A stretch of DNA of 60,539 nt from Phenylobacterium sp. GTDB lineage: Bacteria; Pseudomonadota; Alphaproteobacteria; Caulobacterales; Caulobacteraceae. A program made the position numbers and the translations under genes. This document shows, piece after piece, positions 49,516 to 57,974 of this stretch (position 1 is its first letter; the number at the start of each line of letters is the position of its first letter). The stretch is taken from assembly GCF_030651185.1 (NCBI RefSeq), contig NZ_JAUSCJ010000033.1:1-60539 (forward strand), given 5' to 3'. The notes beneath the pieces were generated by a model, which ran no database searches, was not told the origin of the DNA, and saw nothing but the letters and a program-made list of their open reading frames with translations.

Positions 49516-50054
49516 CAGAGAGACGCGCCCACCTCCCGACCGTTACGGGACATTGGCTCAAAGGCGTCGGCGCGGCACAGCACGGCGACCGGCTGACCGT
49601 CGACCAGCCCCTCGATGCGACAGGTCAGAACCTCCAGGACGTCATATCGGTGGGCGTTGGTGGAGGGCTTGGTCTCCGGGTGCGGCAGGTAGATCAGGCC
49701 AGGATAGTCGCGGCCCGCATAGGTGAGCCGGCAGCGGACGAAGGAGAAGGTCTCAGGCGCGATACGCCCCGATCCCGTCAACCCCGCCGTCCAGTCGACA
49801 TCCGTGACTGTGATGTCGGGCGCCGCGCGTCGCAGCCCATAGCCAAGCTCGACATTGATGGTCCCCCACACCAGTCCAGGAACCTCAGCCGCCAGATCCA
49901 GACCCGCCGCCCGGAAGAAGGGCGCCTGCAACTTCACCGTGCTCGCGGGAAACGGATTGCCCGGCTGGCCGACCGAGCCACCCGAGGCCATCTGGAACCC
50001 ACGGCCCACCCGCCCTTGATGCAGGGTCTGTGGCCCATCATCGCCCACCGGCAT
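49482..50054 (-). CDS. Hypothetical protein with distant CTP-dependent riboflavin kinase (DUF120) similarity
   Basis: A 190-residue soluble protein. Its order of motifs resembles archaeal CTP-dependent riboflavin kinases: an N-terminal G-R-V-G-R-G segment, the hallmark-like VWGTINVELG near residue 77, and a C-terminal HRYDVLEVLTCRIEGLVDGQPVAV. The last resembles the H-x-x-x-V-L-E-V...DGD-x-V end of that family. The similarity is weak and could reflect a shared fold without the activity. ATG 50054 follows GAGG at 5 bases; an upstream ATG at 50099 overlaps the divergent gluconokinase start codon. The 3' end overlaps the subtilisin gene. Confidence 0.5.
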   Translation of the reverse strand: MPVGDDGPQTLHQGRVGRGFQMASGGSVGQPGNPFPASTVKLQAPFFRAAGLDLAAEVPGLVWGTINVELGYGLRRAAPDITVTDVDWTAGLTGSGRIAPETFSFVRCRLTYAGRDYPGLIYLPHPETKPSTNAHRYDVLEVLTCRIEGLVDGQPVAVLCRADAFEPMSRNGREVGASLCYRGRRKRPAP

Positions 50055-50097
50055 CTGCACCTCGTCCTGTGGCCGACCCTGTGTCAGAAATTGCAGC

Positions 50098-50649
50098 ATG
50101 TCAGGCCCACAGCTCGCCCCGCAAGTCCCCGCCCCCGTCGTGGTGGTGATGGGCGTATCCGGGGTGGGCAAATCGACCCTGATGGCGGCCCTGGCCGCGC
50201 GCCTGGGCTGGGCGCAGCTGGACGGCGACGACCTGCACCCTGCGGCCAATGTGGAAAAGATGCGGCGCGGCGAGCCGCTGACCGACGCAGATCGCGCCCC
50301 CTGGCTTGCGGCCGTGCGGCGCTGGATCGACGAGCGCCGCGCGCAGAGCACGCCGTGCGTGCTGGCCTGCTCGGCGCTGAAGCGGAGCTACCGGGAGAGC
50401 CTTCGAACCGGGCGGCCGGGCCTGCGGTTCGTCTGGCTGACCGGCGACCGCGAGGTGCTGCATCGGCGGCTGGCCGAACGTACCGGACACTTCGCTGGCC
50501 CCCAGATACTGGACAGCCAACTCGCGACCCTGGAGCCGCCCAGGGACGAGGGTGACGTCATCTCTGTCGACGTCACCCTGCCCACCGAGCTCCAGGTGGA
50601 CCGGGTCCTACAGACGCTGGGCCTCAAGACCTGGTCCGCGCCGGCCTGA
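50098..50649 (+). CDS. gntK: Gluconokinase (GntK family)
   Basis: A 183-residue P-loop kinase that phosphorylates gluconate to 6-phosphogluconate. Walker A is VMGVSGVGKSTLM. The family motif is LDGDDLHPAANVEKMRRGEPLTDADRAPWL, and CVLACSALKRSYRESL carries the substrate-binding residues; later motifs are FVWLTGDREVLHRRL and GHF. The protein is of the usual size. The start codon has no clear ribosome site and overlaps, in the opposite direction, an alternative start of the neighbouring gene; an internal ATG at 50149 is possible but would remove the N-terminal strand. Confidence 0.88.
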   Translation: MSGPQLAPQVPAPVVVVMGVSGVGKSTLMAALAARLGWAQLDGDDLHPAANVEKMRRGEPLTDADRAPWLAAVRRWIDERRAQSTPCVLACSALKRSYRESLRTGRPGLRFVWLTGDREVLHRRLAERTGHFAGPQILDSQLATLEPPRDEGDVISVDVTLPTELQVDRVLQTLGLKTWSAPA

Positions 50650-50750
50650 CCTCCAGCCCATCCAGAAAGGCCTCCAGCCCGAAGGCGAAGGCCGCGTCGG
50701 ACCCGGCGTTCTCGCTGCGGGCCGAACCAGGGCGCGGACCCGGAAGGGTC

Positions 50751-51350
50751 TTAGAGACCTGATCCGGCGCCGGGTTGAGGGAAGCCTGAGGCTCCAAAGC
50801 GGTCCCGGTAAGCGGCGGGACTGAGACCGAGGCGCTGGCGGAAGTGATGACGCAAGGTGGTCGCCGCGCCAAAGCCGCTCTCGGCTGCGACCTGCTCTAC
50901 GCTGAGATCGGTGGTTTCCAGCAGGTCGCGGGCGCGATCCACCTTGGCCGCCACGAGCCAGGCCCCCGGGGCGACCCCGGTGGTCTCCCTGAAGCGACGG
51001 ATGAAGGTCCGCTCGCTCATCGCCGCGCGCGCCGCCAGTTGCTGGAGGCTTGGCGAGGCCTGGGGCTCCTCCTGCAGTTCGGCGATCAGCTGCGACAGCC
51101 TGCCCCCAGCCCTGGGGGCCAGCGGGCGCTCGATGAACTGCGCCTGGCCGCCCGGTGCGGCGCGATCACCAGCCGGCGCGCCACCTGATTGGCGACCCGC
51201 GCCCCGAAGTCGCGCCTCCCCAGGTGGAGACAAGGGTCCAACCCCGCGGCGCTGCCGGCGCTGGGCAGGACATCGGCGCCCTTCCAGCCAGGCACCACCA
51301 CCGTCCCGCCAACCTGCAGGGCTTTGCGGCGGCCGAAGGTCTGGCTGAGG
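50751..51350 (-). pseudogene. Degraded GlxA-type AraC regulator
   Basis: The C-terminal AraC domain is intact in sequence (residues like LSQLIAELQEEPQASPSLQQLAARAAMSERTFIRRF, then LLETTDLSVEQVAAESGFGAATTLRHHF) but has no proper start. Upstream, in another frame, lies LPSAGSAAGLDPCLHLGRRDFGARVANQVARRL, the end of a DJ-1/PfpI domain. The frames join at CACCGGGCGG near 51185, where a single lost G explains the shift. A further jump (TVVVPGWKGADVLPSAG) indicates an internal deletion, and the N-terminus is missing at the hybrid-kinase gene. Three independent defects make this a pseudogene. Confidence 0.7.
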
Positions 51351-51362
51351 TGCTGGCCTTGC

Positions 51363-53765
51363 TCAGACGGCGATTGCGTCCGCCTGAGGTTGGCCCGACT
51401 CGACCGCCTCGGCGATGGCCTGGAACAGCTTGGTCGCGTCGATCGGCTTGGCGACAAATCCGTCCATCCCGGCGGACAGGTACTCGGCTGTCTGATGGGA
51501 CATGGCGTTGGCGGTCAGGGCGATGATCGGGGTCCGCGCCCGGCCGGCGCGGGCCTCCTCGGCGCGGATCGCTCCCGTCGCCGTGGGGCCGTCCATGACG
51601 GGCATCTGGACGTCCATCAGGATGAGGTCCCAGTCATGCTCGCGCCAGGCTTCGAGGGCCTGTTGGCCATCCCCCACCACGAGGGCGTCGATGCCAACCT
51701 GTTGGAGTAAGGTCTTCAAGACCAGTTGATTGACAGAGTTGTCCTCCGCCGCCAGGACGCGCAATGGCCGTTCGGCCTCCAAGATGGGGGCGCCGCCGCT
51801 CTCCACCACTGGCGGCGCAAGGCGTTCGTCGCCGATCCGCTCGAGGGGAAGCACCACGCGGAACGTCGAACCCTGCCCCTCCACGCTTGTGACCGTGATC
51901 GCGCCGCCCAGCAGTTCGGCCAGTTGCCGGCAGATGGCCAATCCGAGGCCCGTGCCACCAAATCGCCGCGTGGTGGAGGCGTCGGCCTGCACGAACTTCT
52001 GGAACAACCGGTCCAGCACCTCAGGCGCCATGCCTAGGCCCGTGTCGGAGACCTCGATCACCACGTCCTCGCGCGCCCTCGACACCGCCAGGCGAACCTC
52101 TCCGGCGTCGGTGAACTTCAGGGCGTTGGAGACCAGGTTGTAAAGGATCTGCCGCAGCCGCGTGGGGTCCGACGCATAGCGGCCGCGCGCCTCCGGCGCG
52201 ATGGCCAGGACCAGGGCCACCGCCTTGCGCTCGGAGATGCCCGAGAACGCGTCATGGGCGCTGGTGACCAGGCTGGCCAGGTCGAACTCGGCCATTTCCA
52301 GTTCGAGCTTTCCCGCCTCGATCTTCGAGAGATCAAGGACATCGTTGAGAATGGCCAACAGGGTTTCGCCCGACTGCCGGATCACCCCCAGCCGTTCCCG
52401 CTGCGGCGGCGAAAGTTCCTCGGCCGCCATGACCTGAGCCATGCCCAGCACGCCGTTCAGGGGGGTGCGAATCTCATGGCTGATGGTGGCCAGGAAGCTG
52501 CTCTTGGCGCGGTTGGCGGCTTCGGCCTCCTCCTTGGCCTGCAGCAGCAGGGCTTCAGAAGCTTTCCGCTCGGTGATGTTCTGCATCGCCCCGATCAGGC
52601 GGCTGGGGTTGCCGTCTGCGTCGCGGATGAGCTTGACCGTGCAATTGGCCCACACCTCTTTGCCGTCCGTCCGGTTGATCCGGTACTCCGGTCGGAAAGG
52701 CAGATCGTGCTCTACCGCGTGGGTCCATTCCTCGCCGATCCGGGCGCGATCGCGCGGATCGATGGTGATGTTGGTGTCCCGGATGAAGGCGTTGGTGTCG
52801 ACGTCTTGGTCGAAGAAGGTCTCGGTGGCCCCGTCAGTCTCCAAGGTCATCGTCGTGTAGTCGATCTCCCAGACGTGCAGGTCGGCGATCTCCACAGCGA
52901 GTTTCAGCCGCTGCTCAGAACGACCGGTGCGCTCCAGAGCCTCCACCATCTCGGTGATGTCCAGGGCGGCCACGATGACCCCGCTAACCTCTCCCTGAGC
53001 GTTGCGCCAGGGAGTCAACTCGGCGCGCAAGAAACGCACCGCGTCGTTGGTCCCCGGGCTGGGGACCCGATCGCCATGCACCCTCTCACCGGCGAGACAT
53101 CGCTCGTAGGCGCGGCGGAAGGGTTCAAAATAGCCGGGCGCGATGTCGAAGATGCTGCGTCCGCGGGCCTCCGCAAGCGTCAAGCCGAAGGTCTCTAGCC
53201 AAAGCGGACTGGCCTGCAGGACGCGCAACTCGCGATCAGACACCATCAGGGAAGCAGGCACCGCCTTGACGAAGGCCGACAGGACCGACTGGGTCTCCTC
53301 AAGCTCCAGCGCGCCGCGCTGACGGAAGCACTCGTCGGCGACGAACTCCGCGAGCTGCTCCAGCATCCGCAGCTTGGCGGGGTCGAAGATCTTGGCATGC
53401 AGGCCCACCACAGACAGCACGCCGATCACCGCGCCGTCCCGACCAAGGATCGGCACGCCGAGATAGAACCGCAGATGTCCGCCTCCCGCCACGAGACCAT
53501 GGTTGGCTGACAGAGGATGCTGGGTCAGGTCCTCGACCCATAGCGGCGCGCCCGAGCCGATCACCTGCTCGGCCAGCACACTGGTCTTGGGAAGCCGCCC
53601 TTCCGGGTCGCGGGTACGCCACATACGCCCCTGGTGGACGATGGCCAGGGCGGCGGCATAGCCGTCGAACATCGCCACAGCCAAGTCGGTTGCGCGCTCG
53701 AAGACCGGCTGAGAACTCGCCAGGCCGAAGGCCAGCCCGCGCGGCGGAGTTAGATTTGCCGGCAC
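51363..53765 (-). CDS. GAF-PAS hybrid sensor histidine kinase with receiver domain
   Basis: An 800-residue cytoplasmic hybrid kinase. A GAF domain (about 15-150; YLGVPILGRDGAVIGVLSVVG) is followed by two PAS domains (about 165-280 and 290-400). The HisKA segment with H430 is in ISHEIRTPLNGVLG; the HATPase domain has NLVSNALKF, DTGLGMAPE and GGTGLGLAICRQLAELLGG; the receiver has the phospho-acceptor D in LILMDVQMPVMDG. There is no membrane segment. A GTG at 53765 follows AAGGGATGGCG; an in-frame TTG at 53786 would add 7 residues. The nearest response partner is not evident. Confidence 0.87.
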   Translation of the reverse strand: MPANLTPPRGLAFGLASSQPVFERATDLAVAMFDGYAAALAIVHQGRMWRTRDPEGRLPKTSVLAEQVIGSGAPLWVEDLTQHPLSANHGLVAGGGHLRFYLGVPILGRDGAVIGVLSVVGLHAKIFDPAKLRMLEQLAEFVADECFRQRGALELEETQSVLSAFVKAVPASLMVSDRELRVLQASPLWLETFGLTLAEARGRSIFDIAPGYFEPFRRAYERCLAGERVHGDRVPSPGTNDAVRFLRAELTPWRNAQGEVSGVIVAALDITEMVEALERTGRSEQRLKLAVEIADLHVWEIDYTTMTLETDGATETFFDQDVDTNAFIRDTNITIDPRDRARIGEEWTHAVEHDLPFRPEYRINRTDGKEVWANCTVKLIRDADGNPSRLIGAMQNITERKASEALLLQAKEEAEAANRAKSSFLATISHEIRTPLNGVLGMAQVMAAEELSPPQRERLGVIRQSGETLLAILNDVLDLSKIEAGKLELEMAEFDLASLVTSAHDAFSGISERKAVALVLAIAPEARGRYASDPTRLRQILYNLVSNALKFTDAGEVRLAVSRAREDVVIEVSDTGLGMAPEVLDRLFQKFVQADASTTRRFGGTGLGLAICRQLAELLGGAITVTSVEGQGSTFRVVLPLERIGDERLAPPVVESGGAPILEAERPLRVLAAEDNSVNQLVLKTLLQQVGIDALVVGDGQQALEAWREHDWDLILMDVQMPVMDGPTATGAIRAEEARAGRARTPIIALTANAMSHQTAEYLSAGMDGFVAKPIDATKLFQAIAEAVESGQPQADAIAV

Positions 53766-53900
53766 CCTTACGCCATCCCTTCCCAATTCTCAGCAAGTCT
53801 ATGATCAGGATCATTAATTCGGCGTTCATCCGACCGGTGGACCGGCTGCAGCGCGTTGTCGCAGCGCGTCAGCAGCCTGCGGGACGCCATCCTATTCGGC

Positions 53901-53977
53901 GCCGTGACGATGATGACCCGTGGCGCGCGGCGCCCTAAGGGTGGAGCCCTCTTGAACGCCCAGGAACCGAGACCCCG
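53901..53977 (+). promoter_or_regulatory. metY 5' leader with hairpin and coupled short ORF
   Basis: The 77 bases before metY contain GGCG...CGCC around an AAGGG-TGGAG-CCCT hairpin (53936-53952), plus a short ORF described separately. This layout suggests regulation at the level of translation or by a small molecule such as S-adenosylmethionine. The sequence does not match the SAM-II consensus that I know, so the class is open. Confidence 0.35.
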
Positions 53978-53981
53978 ATGA
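53910..53981 (+). CDS. Leader peptide ORF coupled to metY
   Basis: A 23-residue ORF starts at tandem ATG codons (53910 and 53913). It encodes an arginine/proline-rich peptide beginning MMTRGARRPKGG and ending QEPRPR. Its TGA overlaps the metY ATG (ATGA), so ribosomes finishing it could re-initiate at metY. A Pro-Arg tail can slow ribosomes. Its existence as a gene rests on the perfect junction; no strong ribosome site is seen. Coding status is uncertain. Confidence 0.4.
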   Translation: MMTRGARRPKGGALLNAQEPRPR

Positions 53982-55264
53982 GTGACCCTGCCGCCCCGCG
54001 CCCCGAAACCCTGGCCATCCACGCCGGCGCCACGCCCGATCCCACCACCAAGGCGCGGATCACGCCGATCTATCAGACGGCGTCCTATGTCTTCGACGAT
54101 AGCGACCACGCTGCGGCGTTGTTCAACCTGGAGGCCGGCGGCAACATCTATACCCGTCTCGGCAACCCGACCCAGTCGGTGCTGGAGGCCCGGGTGAGCG
54201 CGCTCGAGGGCGGGGTCGCGGGCCTGGCGGTGGCCAGCGGCCATGCGGCCCAGTTCCTGGTGTTCCACACCCTGATGGAGCCCGGCTGCAACATCGTCGC
54301 GTCGCGCAAGCTCTATGGCGGCTCCATCAACCAGCTCTCGCAGAGCTTCAAGAAGATGGGCTGGGGCGTCACCTTCATCGACACCGACGACGCCGCCGAC
54401 TACGCCAAGGCGATCAATGACAAGACCCGCGCGGTGTTCATCGAGTCCATCGCCAACCCCGGCGGCGTGGTCTCCGATATCGCCGCCATCGCCGACGCCG
54501 CCCACGCCGCGGGCGTGCCCTTGGTGGTCGATAACACCCTGGCCTCGCCCTATCTCTGCCAGCCCTTCGCCCACGGCGCCGACATCGTGGTCCACTCCCT
54601 GACCAAGTTCCTCGGCGGCCACGGCAATTCCATCGGCGGCATGATCGTCGACAGCGGCCGCTTCGACTGGGCGGCCGGCGGCAAGTACCCCTACCTCTCG
54701 ACGCCCAATCCCAGCTACCACGGCAAGGTCTTCACCGAAGCCTTTGGCCCGGCCGCCTTCATCGTCGCTTGCCGCGCGCTCGGCCTGCGCGACCTCGGGC
54801 CCGCCATCTCGCCCTTCAACGCCTTCATGATCCTCACCGGGATCGAGACCTTGCCGTTGCGGATGGATCGGCACTGCCAGAACGCCCTGGCCGTCGCGCA
54901 ATGGCTGCAGGCCCACCCCAAGGTGGCCTGGGTCTCCTATGCCGGCCTGGCGGGCGACCGCTATCACGCCCTGGCCCAGCGCTACGCGCCCAAGGGCGCC
55001 GGGGCGGTGTTCACCTTCGGCCTGAAGGACGGCTACGCCGCGGGCGTGAAGCTGGTGAGTTCGGTCAAGCTGTTCTCCCACCTGGCCAATATCGGCGACA
55101 CCCGCAGCCTGATCATCCACCCCTCCTCCACCACACACCGTCAATTGGAGGAAGCCGCCCAGATCGTCGCCGGCGCTGGGCCCGACGTGGTGCGGCTGTC
55201 GGTGGGTCTGGAGCACATCGACGACATCATCGCCGACCTGGACCAGGCGCTGGCGGGACTCTGA
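53978..55264 (+). CDS. metY: O-acetylhomoserine sulfhydrylase / aminocarboxypropyltransferase
   Basis: A 428-residue pyridoxal-phosphate enzyme that makes homocysteine from O-acetylhomoserine and sulphide in methionine synthesis. The start ETLAIHAGATPDPTTKARITPIYQTASYVFDDSDHA is typical of the MetY branch. The substrate motif is YTRLGNPTQSVLEARV, and the lysine that binds PLP lies in HSLTKFLGGHGNSIGG. The C-terminal arginine and serine of the carboxylate pocket appear in HPSSTTHRQL. It is preceded by a coupled leader ORF and a hairpin. The size is normal for the family. Confidence 0.92.
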   Translation: MSDPAAPRPETLAIHAGATPDPTTKARITPIYQTASYVFDDSDHAAALFNLEAGGNIYTRLGNPTQSVLEARVSALEGGVAGLAVASGHAAQFLVFHTLMEPGCNIVASRKLYGGSINQLSQSFKKMGWGVTFIDTDDAADYAKAINDKTRAVFIESIANPGGVVSDIAAIADAAHAAGVPLVVDNTLASPYLCQPFAHGADIVVHSLTKFLGGHGNSIGGMIVDSGRFDWAAGGKYPYLSTPNPSYHGKVFTEAFGPAAFIVACRALGLRDLGPAISPFNAFMILTGIETLPLRMDRHCQNALAVAQWLQAHPKVAWVSYAGLAGDRYHALAQRYAPKGAGAVFTFGLKDGYAAGVKLVSSVKLFSHLANIGDTRSLIIHPSSTTHRQLEEAAQIVAGAGPDVVRLSVGLEHIDDIIADLDQALAGL

Positions 55265-55267
55265 TCC

Positions 55268-55288
55268 GGCCCGGCGGGACGGCGGGCC
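55268..55288. terminator. Hairpin between metY and the XdhC-like gene
   Basis: GGCCCG and CGGGCC arms lie between two convergent stop codons 24 bp apart. There is no T-run. Confidence 0.4.
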
Positions 55289-55758
55289 TAGGCCTCGTCG
55301 TCCTGCAGGACCTGGAGCACCTGGGCGGCGACGGAGACGGCGATCACCTCCGGGGCGCGGCCGTGGAGTTCGGGGATGCCGATGGGGCATTGCAGGCGCG
55401 CGATCTGCTCCCCGGAAAGCCCGGCCGCCGTCAGGCTGGCGAGGATCTCGTCGCGCTTCTTGCGGGAGCCGATCATGCCGCAGTAGCGGAACCGGCCCGC
55501 CGACAGCACCGCCTGGGCGACCCGTCCGTCCAGCTCGTGGCTGGCGCTGGCGATCAGGGCGTAGTCGCCCTCGTCCAGGCAACCGGCCACCTCCACCAGC
55601 TCATCCTCGGTCAGGATGGTGGCGTGGTCAGCGTTATGGGGCCGGGTGTCATAGGCCTCCACCTCAAAGGGCAGCAGGGCGAACTGGCGGGCGAAGGCGG
55701 AGCCGGCCGGACCCGCGCCGAAGATCGCCAGGCGCGGTCGGCGGGGCGGTATGGTCAT
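55288..55758 (-). CDS. XdhC-type Rossmann-domain protein (half-size)
   Basis: A 156-residue protein that corresponds to only the C-terminal, Rossmann half of XdhC/CoxI proteins (PF13478). It starts RLAIFGAGPAGSAFARQFALLPFEVEAYDTRP and contains YALIASASHELDGRVAQAVLSAGRFRYCGMIGSRKKRDEIL and the end CPIGIPELHGRAPEVIAVSVAAQVLQ. The N-terminal XdhC domain with the conserved cysteine is absent, so the usual role of loading sulphurated molybdenum cofactor is doubtful. It lies 22 bp downstream of pckG in the same direction. No molybdenum enzyme is nearby. Confidence 0.8.
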   Translation of the reverse strand: MTIPPRRPRLAIFGAGPAGSAFARQFALLPFEVEAYDTRPHNADHATILTEDELVEVAGCLDEGDYALIASASHELDGRVAQAVLSAGRFRYCGMIGSRKKRDEILASLTAAGLSGEQIARLQCPIGIPELHGRAPEVIAVSVAAQVLQVLQDDEA

Positions 55759-55780
55759 CGCGCGCGCCCCGCCTTCAACC

Positions 55781-57634
55781 CTATTCCGCGAGCATCATGG
55801 CCGGGCGGGCGGCCTGGGCCAGGCGGCTGACCAGGGCCTCGTACTGCGCCCAGAGCGCCTTGGGCATGTGGGCGCCGAACTTCTCGTAAGCCGGCGGGAT
55901 CAGGGCCGCCTCCTCCTGCCAGACCGCCGGATCGACGGTGAGCAGCAGGTCGAGCTGGGCGTCCGAGAGGGTCAGGCCCGACAGGTCCAGGCTTTCCACG
56001 GTCGGCACGCGGCCGATCGGGGTGTCGGTGGCGGCGGCCTCGCCGTCCAGGCGCTGGGCGATCCACTTCAGGACCCGGCTGTTCTCGCCGTAGCCCGGCC
56101 AGACGAACTTGCCCTTCTCGTCCTTGCGGAACCAGTTGACGAAGTAGATGCGGGGCAGCTTCGAGGCGTCAGCCTTGGCGCCCATCTTCAGCCAGTGATC
56201 GAAATAGTCGCCCATGTTGTAGCGGCAGAACGGCAGCATGGCGAAAGGATCGCGGCGCAGCTCGCCGATCTTGTTCTCCGCCGCCGCCGTGCCTTCCGAG
56301 GCCACGTTGGAGGCCAGGAAGACGCCGTGGGCCCAGTCGAAGGCTTCGGTCACCAGCGGCACGGCGCTGGCCCGGCGGCCGCCAAACAGGATGGCCGAGA
56401 TCGGCACGCCCTTGGGGTCTTCCCACTCCGGCGCGATCACTGGGCACTGGGCCGCGGGCACCGTGAAGCGGGCGTTGGGGTGGGCGGCCGGTTCGCCGCT
56501 CTCGGGCGACCAGGGACGACCCTTCCAGTCGGTGAGGTTTTCGGGCGGTGTGTCGGTGAGCCCTTCCCACCAGACGTCGCCGTCGGCGGTGAGCGCCACA
56601 TTGGTGAAGACGCTGTTGGAATGCAGCGAGTCCACGGCGTTCTTGTTGGTCTCCACGCCCGTGCCCGGCGCCACGCCGAAGAAGCCGGCCTCCGGGTTGA
56701 TCGCGTAGAGCCGGCCATCGTCGCCGAAACGCATCCAGCAGATGTCGTCGCCGATCGTCTCGGCCTTCCAGCCGGGCAGCGTCGGTTGCAGCATGGCCAT
56801 GTTGGTCTTGCCGCAGGCGCTGGGGAAGGCCGCGGCGATATAGCGGGCGACGCCTTGCGGCGAGGTCAGCTTGAGGATCAGCATGTGCTCAGCGAACCAG
56901 CCCTCGTCGCGGGCCATCACCGAGGCGATGCGCAGGGCGAAGCACTTCTTGCCCAGCAAGGCGTTGCCGCCGTAGCCCGAGCCGTAGGACCAGATCTCCC
57001 GGCTTTCGGGGAAGTGGACGATGTACTTGATCTCGTTGCAGGGCCAGGCGACGTCGGCCTGACCGTCGGCCAGCGGCATGCCCACAGAATGCAGGGCGGG
57101 CACGAAGAAGCCGTCCTCACCGAGTTCCTGCAGGGCGCCGGCGCCCATGCGGGTCATGACACGCATGGAGATGGCCACATAGGCGCTGTCGGTGATCTCC
57201 ACGCCCAGCTGGCTGATCTTGGAGCCCAGCGGGCCCATGCTGAAGGGGGCCACATACATGGTGCGGCCCTTCATGCAGCCCTTGAACAGGTCCTGCAGGT
57301 CGGCGCGCATCTCGGTGGGGTCGAGCCAGTTGTTGGTGGGGCCGGCGTCGTCTTCCTTCTCCGAGCAGATGAAGGTGCGGCTCTCGACCCGGGCGACGTC
57401 GCGGGGATCGGACGCGGCGAAGAAGGAGTTGGGGCGCTTGGCCGGGTTCAGCGGCTTCAGGGTGCCGCCGGCCACCAGTTCGGAAGTCAGCGCGGTCCAT
57501 TCCGCTTCGGATCCGTCGCACCAGTGGACGCGGTCAGGCTGGGTCAGGGCCGCGGTCTGCTCCACCCAGGCGATGAGCTTGGCGTGTTTGGTCGGTGCGG
57601 GGAAAAGCCCCGGAATAGACGTGGTGGCGGTCAA
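55781..57634 (-). CDS. pckG: GTP-dependent phosphoenolpyruvate carboxykinase
   Basis: A 617-residue enzyme that converts oxaloacetate and GTP to phosphoenolpyruvate, the entry step of gluconeogenesis. The N-terminal part has CDGSEAEW and [23 protein letters not shown]. The P-loop is [12 protein letters not shown] with the catalytic cysteine. The metal and nucleotide motifs [30 protein letters not shown] and NALLGKKC follow. The start is a TTG (57634) behind GGGAG at 7 bases; there is no earlier ATG in frame. The GTP form is unusual for Rhizobiales, which use the ATP form, but occurs in Caulobacterales. Confidence 0.95.
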   Translation of the reverse strand: MTATTSIPGLFPAPTKHAKLIAWVEQTAALTQPDRVHWCDGSEAEWTALTSELVAGGTLKPLNPAKRPNSFFAASDPRDVARVESRTFICSEKEDDAGPTNNWLDPTEMRADLQDLFKGCMKGRTMYVAPFSMGPLGSKISQLGVEITDSAYVAISMRVMTRMGAGALQELGEDGFFVPALHSVGMPLADGQADVAWPCNEIKYIVHFPESREIWSYGSGYGGNALLGKKCFALRIASVMARDEGWFAEHMLILKLTSPQGVARYIAAAFPSACGKTNMAMLQPTLPGWKAETIGDDICWMRFGDDGRLYAINPEAGFFGVAPGTGVETNKNAVDSLHSNSVFTNVALTADGDVWWEGLTDTPPENLTDWKGRPWSPESGEPAAHPNARFTVPAAQCPVIAPEWEDPKGVPISAILFGGRRASAVPLVTEAFDWAHGVFLASNVASEGTAAAENKIGELRRDPFAMLPFCRYNMGDYFDHWLKMGAKADASKLPRIYFVNWFRKDEKGKFVWPGYGENSRVLKWIAQRLDGEAAATDTPIGRVPTVESLDLSGLTLSDAQLDLLLTVDPAVWQEEAALIPPAYEKFGAHMPKALWAQYEALVSRLAQAARPAMMLAE

Positions 57635-57918
57635 AGCAGAAACTCCCAGCCGGCCCCGGGCGCTTCAGCGCCCCAAGATGGGTCCGATCCCTAATGAACC
57701 AAATTCTAAATGGCGAGAGCGCCAAAGCAAAAGCGGCGCCGAAATCTGTTGTTAAGCCGCCTCTTACGCAGGGTCAGCCGCAAATGGCCACCCTTTTTGA
57801 GGTTTATAAATATGACAAAATGACGGTTACCAGACGCAGGATTTACAGGAGCTGCGCCGGCATCACGAGTCTCTCCGGCGAATGACACCGGTGTCTTGAC
57901 TGCTCTGCCGCCGATACG
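57635..57918. other. Upstream region of pckG without a gene
   Basis: This stretch is AT-rich around 57690-57850 (including TTTTTGAGGTTTATAAATATGAC) compared with the rest of the window. It probably contains the pckG promoter. I see no clear operator, RNA gene or coding region. Confidence 0.4.
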
Positions 57919-57949
57919 AAAACGGCGCGGCGTTCTCACGCCGCGCCGT
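57919..57949 (-). terminator. Terminator of the third TonB-dependent receptor gene
   Basis: Read on the minus strand, ACGGCGCGGCGT and ACGCCGCGCCGT are perfect 12-bp arms around GAGA and are followed by TTTTC. It lies 26 bp after the receptor stop. Confidence 0.7.
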
Positions 57950-57974
57950 CCAATCGTTTAGCGAAGGCTGTCGG

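Noticed and set aside
53830..53977. SAM-II or SAH riboswitch upstream of metY
   Set aside because: I compared the conserved core sequences that I remember for both classes and did not find them; the region is reported only as an unclassified leader.
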